A stretch of DNA of 64,000 nt from DAIDKA01 sp036498905 (GTDB lineage Bacteria > Pseudomonadota > Gammaproteobacteria > Steroidobacterales > Steroidobacteraceae): positions 1 through 64,000 of the forward strand of contig DASYER010000058.1 in assembly GCA_036498905.1 (NCBI GenBank). Direction: 5' to 3'. The notes under the pieces are model-generated. The model worked only from the letters and a program-made list of their open reading frames with translations. It was not told the DNA's origin and made no database searches. A program made the position numbers and the translations under genes. Below, in pieces: positions 43,795 to 52,027 of the stretch. Within the stretch, counting starts at the first letter, position 1, and each line of letters opens with the position of its first letter.

Positions 43795-44615
43795 TGGCCT
43801 TCCCCTCTGACAAGCCCATCATCTGGGGCGCCGCCGCGGTCGTGGTGGCCGGCGCGATCGCGCTCTTCCTTTATTCGCACCGGCCGAAAGTTGCGGCGAT
43901 CCCACCGGCTTCGGTCCCCGAGATCGCCAGTGCACCCGCCGCCCTGCCGCCGGTGGTCAGCGCTCCGGAAATCCAACACCCGGTTCCGACGGCCAGCGCC
44001 CCGGGCGGTTCGCCGCTGCCGGCGCTGAATGAAAGCGACAAGACCTTCCACGAAGCACTCACCTCCGTTACCGGGGCGCAGGCACTGGAGAAGCTGCTGG
44101 TTCCGGACAACATCATTCGCAACATCGTCGTCACAGTGGACAATCTGTCCAAGAAGAAAGTCGCGGTGGAGAAACGGCCCATCAAGCCGACGAGCGGCCA
44201 GTTCATGGTCCTGGGCACCGGCGATCAGCTCACCGTCAACCCGGAGAACTATGCCCGATATCGGCCCTTCATGGACGTGGTGAAGTCGATCGATACCCAA
44301 AAGCTGGTACAGCTGTATTTCCACTTCTATCCACTGTTCCAGAGCGCGTTCGATGACCTCGGCTACCAGAATGCCTACTTCAATGACGCTGCGATCGCGC
44401 AGATCGATCATCTGCTGGCGACACCGGATGTGACCGGACCGGTCGCGCTGGTTCAGCCCAATGTCATGTACCTCTATGCAGACCAGGCGCTCGAAGCCCT
44501 CTCCCCGGGGCAGAAGACCCTGATTCGCATGGGGCCGCAGAATGAGGCGCTGATCAAGGCCCGTCTGCGGGAATTGAAGGCGCAGCTGCTGGCACATCCT
44601 CCCGAGCACCACTAA
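43794..44615 (+). CDS. DUF3014-family membrane-anchored protein
   Basis: 273 aa. One N-terminal transmembrane helix (about 10-27), a Pro/Ala-rich linker (about 30-75) and a conserved globular DUF3014 domain (SDKTFHEALTSVTGAQALEKLL, RNIVVTVDNLSKKKV, LVQLYFHFYPLFQSAFDDLGY, in segments). Function unknown; expected to be in the periplasm. Translationally coupled to the flavoprotein. Confidence 0.82.
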   Translation: MAFPSDKPIIWGAAAVVVAGAIALFLYSHRPKVAAIPPASVPEIASAPAALPPVVSAPEIQHPVPTASAPGGSPLPALNESDKTFHEALTSVTGAQALEKLLVPDNIIRNIVVTVDNLSKKKVAVEKRPIKPTSGQFMVLGTGDQLTVNPENYARYRPFMDVVKSIDTQKLVQLYFHFYPLFQSAFDDLGYQNAYFNDAAIAQIDHLLATPDVTGPVALVQPNVMYLYADQALEALSPGQKTLIRMGPQNEALIKARLRELKAQLLAHPPEHH

Positions 44616-44624
44616 GGCATTCCG

Positions 44625-45257
44625 ATGCTCCTGATCGGCTTGCTGGATTCGCCCTATGTGAGACGGGTGGCGATCAGCCTGCAATTGCTGGGTGTTCCGT
44701 TCTCGCACCGCCCGGTGTCGGTGTTCCGCGCCTTCGATGAGTTCCATGCCATCAACCCGGTCGTCAAGGCGCCCACGCTGGTGTGCGACGATGGCATGGT
44801 TCTGATGGATTCGAGCGTGATTCTCGAGTACGCACAAGCCCACGCCGGCCGTTCCCTGATGCCCCCCGAGCTGTCCGGCCTGCAGGCGGATCTGCGCATC
44901 ATCGGTCTGGGACTGGCCGCCTGTGACAAGAGCGTGCAGCTGATCTACGAGCGCGCACTGCGGCCGCCGGAGAAGCAGCACGAGCCCTGGCTCGCGCGCG
45001 TCTCGAGCCAATTGCGCGCTGCACTGACGGGTCTTGAGGCCGAAATCGCACGCCGGCCGCCGCCTACCGGCCCCGCGCAGATGACGCAGGCCGCCGTCAC
45101 TTCCGCCATCACCTGGTATTTCGTTCGGCAGATGCTGCCGCAGATCGCATCGCCGGAACAGCATCCGGCGCTCGCTGCGTTTTCGGTCGCGGCCGAAAAC
45201 CTCGCGCAGTTCAGGGCCGCGCCCCATGGCGATGGCATCTGTGTGCCGGTATGTTAA
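44625..45257 (+). CDS. Glutathione S-transferase family protein
   Basis: 210 aa. N-terminal thioredoxin-fold half begins LLIGLLDSPYVRRVAI, with Ser at the usual catalytic position, the cis-Pro region KAPTL and DSSVILEYA; an all-helical C-terminal half follows. Substrate unknown. It begins 9 nt after the DUF3014 gene and may be the last gene of the methyltransferase operon. Confidence 0.85.
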   Translation: MLLIGLLDSPYVRRVAISLQLLGVPFSHRPVSVFRAFDEFHAINPVVKAPTLVCDDGMVLMDSSVILEYAQAHAGRSLMPPELSGLQADLRIIGLGLAACDKSVQLIYERALRPPEKQHEPWLARVSSQLRAALTGLEAEIARRPPPTGPAQMTQAAVTSAITWYFVRQMLPQIASPEQHPALAAFSVAAENLAQFRAAPHGDGICVPVC

Positions 45258-45322
45258 GTCGTCGCAAGCAGCGATGCGGCCCTGCGTGCACGGCGCCGTG
45301 GTGCGCGCCATCGCCTGAACAC

Positions 45323-45338
45323 GGTACAATCTGGTACC
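45323..45338 (+). promoter_or_regulatory. Palindromic operator over the -10 of the HTH gene
   Basis: GGTAC-AATCTG-GTACC, a perfect 5-bp inverted repeat with a 6-bp spacer. It overlaps TACAAT (45325-45330), the best -10 for the HTH gene 36 nt downstream, so binding would block its own transcription. Confidence 0.6.
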
Positions 45339-45373
45339 TTATCTCGCCGAAAAAAAGTTCAGGGAGGAACTGA

Positions 45374-45604
45374 ATGGCACAGACTAAACGCAGTGGGTCA
45401 GGCCGCAAGAGTGTCGTTGCGCTGATTTCCGGAATTCGCGAAAAGGCGGGACTTTCGCAGTCTCAATTTGCAAGTCTGCTCGGCGTGTCCGTCCGCACGC
45501 TGCAGGATTGGGAGCAGGGCCGTCGGGCACCCTCCGGCGCGGCCCGCATGCTGTTGCTGGTGGCGGCCAAGCGTCCCAAGACTCTGCTCGAGGTTGCTCG
45601 CTAA
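45374..45604 (+). CDS. Small HTH regulator, NadS/HigA-like
   Basis: 76 aa. A basic arm and one XRE HTH: REKAGLSQSQFASLLGVSVRTLQDWEQGRRAPSG (in segments), followed by AARMLLLVAAKRPKTLLEVAR. The C-terminal half matches NadS-type antitoxins, which are usually encoded after a RelE/HigB toxin; none is present on either side, so it is orphan here. GGGAGGAA precedes the ATG. Confidence 0.85.
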   Translation: MAQTKRSGSGRKSVVALISGIREKAGLSQSQFASLLGVSVRTLQDWEQGRRAPSGAARMLLLVAAKRPKTLLEVAR

Positions 45605-45668
45605 GCAACGCTCGTTCGCCCGTCCGCACTTGCCTTTTGACGCCCGCGATTCGCGCGGGGACAATACG

Positions 45669-45702
45669 CGCCCCCTTCACCCGGGGGCGAAGTCATTTTT
45701 TT
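45669..45702 (+). terminator. Intrinsic terminator after the HTH gene, overlapping the ridA leader
   Basis: CGCCCCC (45669-45675), 7-nt loop, GGGGGCG (45683-45689), then AAGTCATTTTTTT. The T-run runs directly into the TTGGAG ribosome-binding site of ridA, so it either ends the HTH transcript or attenuates read-through into ridA. Confidence 0.65.
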
Positions 45703-45714
45703 GGAGTTGCGCAA

Positions 45715-46056
45715 GTGTCGGAAATCAAGCGGCTACACGCCGGTGCGCGATATAGCGAGGGCACGGTTCACGCGGGGACGGTCTACCTTGCGGGACAGGT
45801 CGCCGGCGGTACCACCATCGAATCCCAGGCTGCCGAAGTTCTCGCGAGCATCGACAAGCTTCTCGCCGAAGCCGGCAGCAACAAGTCACGCATCCTGATG
45901 GCGCAGATTTATCTGGCCGACATGGCCGACTATGCCGGCCTCAACGCGGTGTGGGACAAATGGGTGGGTGCGAGCCCGCCATCACGCGCGACGGTCGAGG
46001 CCAAACTCGCCAGGCCCGAATGGAAAGTCGAGATCGTGGTGACCGCGGCGCTCTAG
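45715..46056 (+). CDS. RidA-family enamine/imine deaminase-like protein
   Basis: 113 aa. YjgF/RidA fold with VYLAGQVAGG, AQIYLADMADYAGLNAVWDKW (in segments) and the terminal VEAKLARPEWKVEIVVTAAL. The Arg105-type substrate-binding residue of classical RidA (usually in RxxVxVxxLP) appears as Arg in PPSRATVEAKL. GTG start with TTGGAG 8 nt upstream. Probably handles reactive enamines from PLP enzymes, but RidA paralogues differ. Confidence 0.88.
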   Translation: MSEIKRLHAGARYSEGTVHAGTVYLAGQVAGGTTIESQAAEVLASIDKLLAEAGSNKSRILMAQIYLADMADYAGLNAVWDKWVGASPPSRATVEAKLARPEWKVEIVVTAAL

Positions 46057-46063
46057 TGCCGTG

Positions 46064-46267
46064 ATGCCGCAGCAGCCGAATCGTTGCCCACTATGCCAGC
46101 GGCCCAATCGCTGCGCGGTTGCCGCCGGTGGCACGGGCGAAATACCCTGCTGGTGCATGAAACAAGTCTTGCCGGAGCGGACCAGGCTCGATGCGGCGCT
46201 ACCGGGCAACGACCGCCAGGCGTGCCTGTGCCAGGCTTGTATGCAGCGCCTCACCGCCGCGGGATAG
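46064..46267 (+). CDS. Cysteine-rich CWC-family protein
   Basis: 67 aa. RCPLCQRPNRCAVAAGG, PCWCMKQVLP and ACLCQACM fit the CWC pattern, with eight Cys likely binding two metal ions. Function unknown. A GTG at 46061 is an equal start. It lies 7 nt after ridA and 10 nt before the GNAT gene, likely one operon. Confidence 0.85.
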   Translation: MPQQPNRCPLCQRPNRCAVAAGGTGEIPCWCMKQVLPERTRLDAALPGNDRQACLCQACMQRLTAAG

Positions 46268-46277
46268 GTTGCGCAAT

Positions 46278-46691
46278 ATGATCATCCAATATCGGGACGA
46301 TGCCGCACTGAGCGTCGCAGCCGCGATCGATCTGTACAACCGCTCGGGGCTGGGCGCGCGCCGGCCGGTAGGCCGGCCGGACATTTTCGAGGGCATGCTC
46401 AGGAACGCCAATCTCACGGTGACGGCCTGGCATGGTGCGCGACTGGTGGGCATCGCACGTTCACTGACGGACTTCACCTACGTCGCGTATCTGGCGGATC
46501 TGGCCGTGGACGCGGCGTACCAGAAGGGCGGTATCGGTCGCGCGCTGATCAGCGAGACCCGCGCGCGAGTGCAGCCTGAGTGCAAGATTGTGCTGCTCGC
46601 GGCACCGGATGCCAACGAGTACTACCCGAAAGTCGGTTTTGAGCATCACCCGCGTGCATGGGTGCTGACGGGGGAGTCCGGCCAGTCGTAG
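46278..46691 (+). CDS. GNAT-family N-acetyltransferase
   Basis: 137 aa. The acetyl-CoA-binding core YLADLAVDAAYQKGGIGRALI (motif A, Q/RxxGxG/A as QKGGIG) and KIVLLAAPDANEYYPKVGFEHH are clear. Resembles GNATs of unknown substrate. Its stop codon abuts the end of the convergent carotenoid-oxygenase gene (46691/46692). Confidence 0.87.
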   Translation: MIIQYRDDAALSVAAAIDLYNRSGLGARRPVGRPDIFEGMLRNANLTVTAWHGARLVGIARSLTDFTYVAYLADLAVDAAYQKGGIGRALISETRARVQPECKIVLLAAPDANEYYPKVGFEHHPRAWVLTGESGQS

Positions 46692-48140
46692 TCACACGCT
46701 GTAGCGGCCGGTAGATAGCGCCGCTTGCGGCACCCACATGCCATGGAAGGTGGCGCGCACCCGGGTGGGCATGCGTACCAGCGCCACCGGGCCGTCCTCG
46801 ATCCTGCGCGCGTCGAGTATGGCCAGGTCACTGCGCAGCTGTGACAGCCGGTTCACCAGCACCAGCAGATAGCCATCACCTTCAGCGGCGCCCGGATTGC
46901 GTGGTACGAAGACCGGTTCCTGCACGCCGCTGTCGGGCCCGGGCGCCCAGGTCGACAGGGCGCCGGTGTCATGGTCGATACGGCCGATCGCACCCATGCC
47001 CACGGTTCCGGCAACGGCATCCGGCGGACGGCATATCACATAGCCGTAGCGATAGGCCTTGCCCATCCAGCGATCGTCGATCTTGGGCATTTCACAGGGC
47101 GCATTCAGCAGCCGGCGCGTCGACAGCTGTTCGGTGCGCAGATTGAAGTTCATGCGCGTCAGCAGCGGTGGGGCCGGTTTGAATGGCGTGCCGTCGCGGC
47201 TCGGGAAGAAATCAAAGCAGTTGCCGTCATACAGACACAGATCCAGGTGCACGCTGTCACCGTCGGTGACCGCATTCATCATGTGCCCGGCACTGACGGT
47301 CGGGCCCTCGAACCAGCGCACCTCATCCGCCCGGCCGCGGCGCGGCACGATGGCATAGAAACTCTTCTGGTCCGGGTGCCACTGGTAGTAGGGTCCGCCG
47401 GCTTTGATGACGTTAAGGTCCGTGATCAGCGGAAAGAACGGCACGATGATGTGCGAGTCGGTGACGGCGAAGTCGTGAACCATGCCCGCATAGGGCATAC
47501 GCAGCGGTGTCTCATGCACGATGCGGCCGTCCGCATCGGCAATGTAGATCACGAAATCCAGCGTGGCATCGCCCTGTGCCTGGTAGGAGAAGGCGATGAG
47601 TTCGTTGCGATGCAAATCGAGCTTCGGGTGCGCGGTCAGGCTGACCGAGCGCAACTGGCCGCCGAAATCGAATTCACCGCGGGTCGCGAGCGTGTCCGGA
47701 TCCACCTCGATCGGCCGTGAATCCTCCTTCAGCACCAGCAGTCGCCGCCCATGCCACACGATATTGGTATTGGCCGTGCCGTTGCTCTTGCCCGCGACGG
47801 CCGGATCGTTCGTATAGCGGTTGCGATAACGGCCGAACAGAGAACGGCGCGCGGCCTCCTGCAGCAAGAAGCGCTCATTGCGCACCCAGCGGTTGCGGTA
47901 GTCCACGCGTCCGTCGCCGATGCGGAACATATGCGCCATGCCTTCGCCATCGATGAAGGTCTCGTGGGGCGAGCGTGACGGGTACTGCCGGTCCGGGCCG
48001 CAGCGGTACAGCGTGCCTGACAGCGCGGCCGGGATCTCGCCCTGGACCACCTCCAGGTCGCGCACGTCCGATTCGGCGCGATGCGGTGCACCCCAGCCCT
48101 GGTACAGCGGTATATCGGGAAATCGCACGACTTCGGGCAT
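46692..48140 (-). CDS. Carotenoid / lignostilbene cleavage oxygenase family protein
   Basis: 482 aa seven-bladed propeller non-haem iron enzyme. The four His ligands are visible as LTAHPK, MVHDFAVT, SAGHMMNA and the C-terminal FHGMWVP. NTNIVWHGRRLLVLKE and the EPVFVPRNP stretch are family markers. Members cleave carotenoids or stilbenes such as lignostilbene. AGGGG precedes the ATG. An LigW-like amidohydrolase gene lies 735 nt away on the other strand, favouring an aromatic substrate, but this is inference. Confidence 0.87.
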   Translation of the reverse strand: MPEVVRFPDIPLYQGWGAPHRAESDVRDLEVVQGEIPAALSGTLYRCGPDRQYPSRSPHETFIDGEGMAHMFRIGDGRVDYRNRWVRNERFLLQEAARRSLFGRYRNRYTNDPAVAGKSNGTANTNIVWHGRRLLVLKEDSRPIEVDPDTLATRGEFDFGGQLRSVSLTAHPKLDLHRNELIAFSYQAQGDATLDFVIYIADADGRIVHETPLRMPYAGMVHDFAVTDSHIIVPFFPLITDLNVIKAGGPYYQWHPDQKSFYAIVPRRGRADEVRWFEGPTVSAGHMMNAVTDGDSVHLDLCLYDGNCFDFFPSRDGTPFKPAPPLLTRMNFNLRTEQLSTRRLLNAPCEMPKIDDRWMGKAYRYGYVICRPPDAVAGTVGMGAIGRIDHDTGALSTWAPGPDSGVQEPVFVPRNPGAAEGDGYLLVLVNRLSQLRSDLAILDARRIEDGPVALVRMPTRVRATFHGMWVPQAALSTGRYSV

Positions 48141-48216
48141 GATGGACCCCTACGCATGCTGCGCGGATGCGATTCTGGTGGGCAAACGCGCGGGGCGTCA
48201 ACCAGGGAGACGACCC

Positions 48217-48825
48217 ATGATCGAGCCGAACACGGAGCTCAATGAACCGGGGCTGACGAAGGCCCTGGCGGATCTGCATTCCGTCCTGATTCCGGCGGAA
48301 AGCGTCGAGGCCTGGGCGACTCAGCGACGAGTGTACGCCCTGTCCCACCGCCGCACGATCGTGGCGGCGACCAGCGGGCGGCTGATCTGGCTGGTACGCC
48401 GGCTGGTCAGTGGTTTTGACGTGGTGAACCTGCGTTGGCAGGACCTCTCCGAGGTCAACCTGCGGGTGGGGGTCTTTGCCGCCGAACTGGTGATCCGCGC
48501 CGATCCGGCGACTGATCTGGCCATCAATACCCAGCCGGGCACGCGGCTGATCACCATCGCCGGCCTGCGCAAGGAGCAGGCGCAGGCCGTATACCGGATC
48601 TGTCAGGCCCAGGACCAGGCATGGCGCGAAAAGCGCCGTATCCGCGAACTGGAGGAACTGCGCGCCCGCTCCGGCGGCGTCCAGATAAATCCGGGCGCGC
48701 CGGCGGTCGGCGCATCGAGTGACTCCGTGCGCCGCCTGCAGGAGGCCAAGCAAATGCTCGACGCGCGGCTGATCAGCGACTCGGAGTACGAGTCGCTCAA
48801 GGCGCGAATTCTGGCCGGGGGCTGA
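48217..48825 (+). CDS. PH-like and SHOCT-domain protein
   Basis: 202 aa. A bacterial PH-type domain (about 25-130: RRVYALSHRRTIVAATSGRLIWLVRR..., TRLITIAGLRKEQAQAVYRIC in segments), a charged helix, and a C-terminal SHOCT motif (RLQEAKQMLDARLISDSEY). Such proteins are scaffold or membrane-associated; function unknown. ATG at 48217 with GGGAG 8 nt upstream. 49 nt upstream of the amidohydrolase gene. Confidence 0.82.
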   Translation: MIEPNTELNEPGLTKALADLHSVLIPAESVEAWATQRRVYALSHRRTIVAATSGRLIWLVRRLVSGFDVVNLRWQDLSEVNLRVGVFAAELVIRADPATDLAINTQPGTRLITIAGLRKEQAQAVYRICQAQDQAWREKRRIRELEELRARSGGVQINPGAPAVGASSDSVRRLQEAKQMLDARLISDSEYESLKARILAGG

Positions 48826-48874
48826 TGGGTGTATCTTCGCAGCCTCGCGTAAGGGGCAAAAACGGAGCTGATTG

Positions 48875-49897
48875 ATGAACATGCGCAAAATTGCCGTCGA
48901 GGAAGCCTTCTCCATCCCTGAAGTGGCCGAGGGGCTCAAACAGGTGGCCCGGGCCCCCGGTGAGAGCTCGGACCTGCCGTTGATGCGCGGGGTCTACGAC
49001 AGCCAGGGCGGATACGGCAGCATGAAATTCCTGGACGGACTGCTGGATCTGGAGGACCGCCGCCTCAAGGACATGGACGCAAACGGCGTTGACATGCAGC
49101 TGCTGTCGCTCACGGCCCCCGGCGTGCAGATGTTTGAGGCCGACATGGCCTGCGACCTGGCCACCCTGGCCAATGACCGCCTCGCGGCCGTCATCGCCCG
49201 GCATCCGACCCGGTTCGCGGGTCTGGCGGCCTTCGCGCCCCAGGCGCCGCGCCGCGCGGTGCGCGAAATGGAGCGCGCCATCCGCGACCTGAAGCTCAAT
49301 GGCTTCATTCTCAACTCGCACACCAACAGCGAGTACCTCGATGACCCGAAGTACTGGCCGATCCTCGAAGCTGCCGAAGCCCTCGACCGGTGCATCTACA
49401 TCCATCCGCGCGGTCCTGCCGACGGCCTGAAGGGCCCGATGATTCATTATGGAATGGACTCGGCGATGTGGGCCTATGGCGTCGAAATGGGCACGCACGT
49501 CGTGCGCATGATGGCCTCGGGTCTGTTTGACAGATTTCCGAAGCTGAAGATCTGCATCGGGCACATGGGTGAGGCGGTGCACTTCTGGATCTGGCGCATC
49601 ACCTTCATGAACAGCCGCTCGCAGGTCATCGGCCGTGCCCCCAAGACCAGCCTGACCATGGCCGAATACTTTCAGCGCAATTTCGTGATCACCACCTCCG
49701 GCGTGGAAGATCCGCTGGCGCTGGAGTATTCAATCAAGAAACTGGGAATAGACAATGTCATGTGGGCGATCGACTACCCCTACCAGCCCTCCGCCCCGGC
49801 CGTGGCCTTCATGGATGCGGTGGAACTGAACCCGCAGGACAAGGCGAAGTTGTATCACCGCAATGCCGAGCGGGTGTTCCACATCAAGCCGCTATAA
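48875..49897 (+). CDS. LigW-like amidohydrolase (aromatic decarboxylase family)
   Basis: 340 aa ACMSD/gamma-resorcylate-decarboxylase-type amidohydrolase. It starts NMRKIAVEEAF (metal-binding Glu instead of the HxH motif, as in LigW), with YIHPRG, CIGHMGE and MWAIDYPYQ supplying His, His and Asp ligands; ITTSG is also typical. LigW decarboxylates 5-carboxyvanillate from lignin biaryls. Start chosen by GGAG 7 nt upstream. No other vanillate or protocatechuate genes follow. Confidence 0.85.
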   Translation: MNMRKIAVEEAFSIPEVAEGLKQVARAPGESSDLPLMRGVYDSQGGYGSMKFLDGLLDLEDRRLKDMDANGVDMQLLSLTAPGVQMFEADMACDLATLANDRLAAVIARHPTRFAGLAAFAPQAPRRAVREMERAIRDLKLNGFILNSHTNSEYLDDPKYWPILEAAEALDRCIYIHPRGPADGLKGPMIHYGMDSAMWAYGVEMGTHVVRMMASGLFDRFPKLKICIGHMGEAVHFWIWRITFMNSRSQVIGRAPKTSLTMAEYFQRNFVITTSGVEDPLALEYSIKKLGIDNVMWAIDYPYQPSAPAVAFMDAVELNPQDKAKLYHRNAERVFHIKPL

Positions 49898-49898
49898 T
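49893..49898 (+). promoter_or_regulatory. Consensus -10 hexamer upstream of folD
   Basis: TATAAT spanning the stop codon of the amidohydrolase gene. No good -35 was found. The leader to folD (49950) contains a GCCCG/CGGGC stem. Confidence 0.4.
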
Positions 49899-49949
49899 GA
49901 CGCGCCCGTGCCCCGCGCGGGCATCCGACAATAAGCACACAGGTATTCA

Positions 49950-50804
49950 ATGAGCGCACGAATCATAGACGGCAAGGCGATTGCTGCAAAAATCAAAGAA
50001 GAACAGAAGCAGCGCATCCTGCGCCTGCAGCAGCAGCACGGCGTGCGGCCGGGCCTGGCTGTCATCCTAGTCGGCAATGATCCGGCCTCGCAGGTCTATG
50101 TCCGCAACAAAGTGGCGGCCTGCAAGCTGGTGGGCATCCACTCGGAGCTGGTCGAAATGCCTGCCAGCGCAACCCAGGATCAACTGCTCAGCCGTATCGA
50201 TGCGCTCAATACCGACCCGAGCATCCACGGCATCCTGGTGCAGCTGCCGCTGCCACCGCAGATCGAAGTGCACAGCGTGCTGGAGCGCATCGACTTCCAC
50301 AAGGATGTCGACGGCTTCCACCTCTACAACGTCGGCGGCCTGGTCACCGGCAACACGGTGTTTCCGCCGTGCACGCCGTACGGTGTGCAGAAGATCCTCG
50401 AACACGAGAACATTCCGGTCGAAGGCCGCAATGTCGTCGTCGTCGGCGCCAGCAACATCGTCGGTAAACCGATGGCGCTGATGCTCATGCAGCAGGAAGC
50501 CACGGTATGCATCTGCCACAAGAAAACCCGTGATCTGGGCATGTTCACCATGCTCGCCGACATCCTGGTCGTGGCGGCCGGCGTGCCGGGCCTGATCGTT
50601 CCGCAGATGGTGCGTACCGGCGCGGTGGTGATCGATGTCGGCATCAATCGCCTGCCCGATGGCCGTATCGTCGGGGATGTGGAATTTGAAGGCGTGCGCG
50701 AGAAAGCTTCGGCCATCACACCGGTGCCGGGCGGCGTCGGACCGATGACCATCGCCATGCTGCTGTACAACACCGTGCAGTCGGCGGAGCGCTCCGTCTC
50801 CTGA
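49950..50804 (+). CDS. folD: Methylenetetrahydrofolate dehydrogenase/cyclohydrolase
   Basis: 284 aa bifunctional enzyme linking 5,10-methylene-THF to 10-formyl-THF. YVRNKVAACKLVGI (catalytic Lys), QLPLPPQI, KDVDGFH, the NADP-binding VVGASNIVGKPMA and GGVGPMTIAML are all intact. Links one-carbon supply to purC/E/K and fau elsewhere in the window. Confidence 0.97.
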   Translation: MSARIIDGKAIAAKIKEEQKQRILRLQQQHGVRPGLAVILVGNDPASQVYVRNKVAACKLVGIHSELVEMPASATQDQLLSRIDALNTDPSIHGILVQLPLPPQIEVHSVLERIDFHKDVDGFHLYNVGGLVTGNTVFPPCTPYGVQKILEHENIPVEGRNVVVVGASNIVGKPMALMLMQQEATVCICHKKTRDLGMFTMLADILVVAAGVPGLIVPQMVRTGAVVIDVGINRLPDGRIVGDVEFEGVREKASAITPVPGGVGPMTIAMLLYNTVQSAERSVS

Positions 50805-50830
50805 GGCAACACGACGCCCCGGAACTGATC

Positions 50831-52000
50831 GTGCACGGTGCGCCGGCCTTCAGGCGCATGAGCGTCGCGCTGCTGCTTGCGGGCTTTTCGACCTTCGCGC
50901 TGATGTACGACGTGCAGTCGATCCTGCCGCTGTTCAGCGCGCAGTTCGGCGTCAGCGCGGCCACCGCAAGCCTTGCTGTGTCCCTCACGACCGGCACCAT
51001 GGCGCTGGTGTTCATTCCGGCGGCCGTATTGTCGGATCGGATCGGGCGACGCTCGATCATGATCTTCTCGCTGGTCGCTTCGGCTGCGCTGACCTTGGTA
51101 TCGGCCCTGCTACCGGGCTGGAACGAATTGCTCGTCATGCGCGCGGCCATCGGCCTTGCTCTGGCCGGATTGCCCAGTGTCGCGATGGCCTATGTTTCCG
51201 AAGAGGTCCACGCGAACTCGATCGGCTTCGCGATGGGCCTTTACATCGCCGCCTCCGCTGTCGGTGGAATGGCCGGACGGCTCGGCATGGCGCTGCTGTC
51301 GCAGTACATCGGCTGGCGCGAAGCGATCGGACTGATGGGCGGGGCGGGACTGGTCGCAGGACTGGCCTTCGCAGTGATTGCTCCACACTCACGAGCCTTC
51401 GCTGCCACGCACCATGATCTTCGCTCCTTGCTGAGCGTGATGCGCGGCCTGCTCGCCGATAAGGTGCTGCCGCTGCTGTATATCGAAGGCTTCCTGCTGA
51501 TGGGAGTCTTCGTGACCATTTACAACTACGTCAGCTTCCGGCTCGAAGCCGCGCCCTACAACCTGAGTCAGGCGGCCGTGGGATCCGTGTTTCTGGTGTA
51601 CCTGCTCGGCGCATTCAGCTCGGCCTGGATCGGCGGGCTCGCCAGCCGCCTCGGACCGCAGCGTGTCCTGTGGATGCCGATCGCGGTTCTGGCCGCGGGG
51701 ATCGCACTCACGGCGGCGCGCCCGCTCGTGGTCGTCCTGTGCGGAATCGCCATCATCACCGGTGCTTTCTTCGCGGCTCACTCCACCGCCTCCGGATGGG
51801 TGGGCCGGCGTGCCACCCGTAGCCGGGCCCAGGCCGCGGCGCTGTACCTTCTGTTTTATTACCTGGGGTCCAGCGTGCTCGGGTCAGCCGGCGGCATTGC
51901 CTGGAATCTGGCGGCTTGGGCCGGTGTTGCAGGCTTCGCGCTGCTTCTGACCCTGGTCGCGCTCACGATCGCCATCCGACTTCTTGGCCGCGCACCCTAA
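50831..52000 (+). CDS. MFS transporter, YnfM-like
   Basis: 389 aa, twelve predicted helices. GTPAFRR-like N-terminus (GAPAFRRMSVALLLAGFSTFALMYDVQ, in segments) and the loop 2-3 motif LSDRIGRRSI identify a DHA1-family exporter of the YnfM group. The GTG at 50831 is supported by homologue length; an ATG at 50858 is the alternative. Substrate unknown. Starts 26 nt after folD. Confidence 0.88.
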   Translation: MHGAPAFRRMSVALLLAGFSTFALMYDVQSILPLFSAQFGVSAATASLAVSLTTGTMALVFIPAAVLSDRIGRRSIMIFSLVASAALTLVSALLPGWNELLVMRAAIGLALAGLPSVAMAYVSEEVHANSIGFAMGLYIAASAVGGMAGRLGMALLSQYIGWREAIGLMGGAGLVAGLAFAVIAPHSRAFAATHHDLRSLLSVMRGLLADKVLPLLYIEGFLLMGVFVTIYNYVSFRLEAAPYNLSQAAVGSVFLVYLLGAFSSAWIGGLASRLGPQRVLWMPIAVLAAGIALTAARPLVVVLCGIAIITGAFFAAHSTASGWVGRRATRSRAQAAALYLLFYYLGSSVLGSAGGIAWNLAAWAGVAGFALLLTLVALTIAIRLLGRAP

Positions 52001-52014
52001 GGCGTGCGGGCAGG

Positions 52015-52020
52015 TATCAT
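52015..52020 (+). promoter_or_regulatory. -10 promoter candidate for def
   Basis: TATCAT followed by 7 nt and the def ATG (52028), with no Shine-Dalgarno between; consistent with a leaderless mRNA. Confidence 0.35.
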
Positions 52021-52027
52021 TGCGCGT

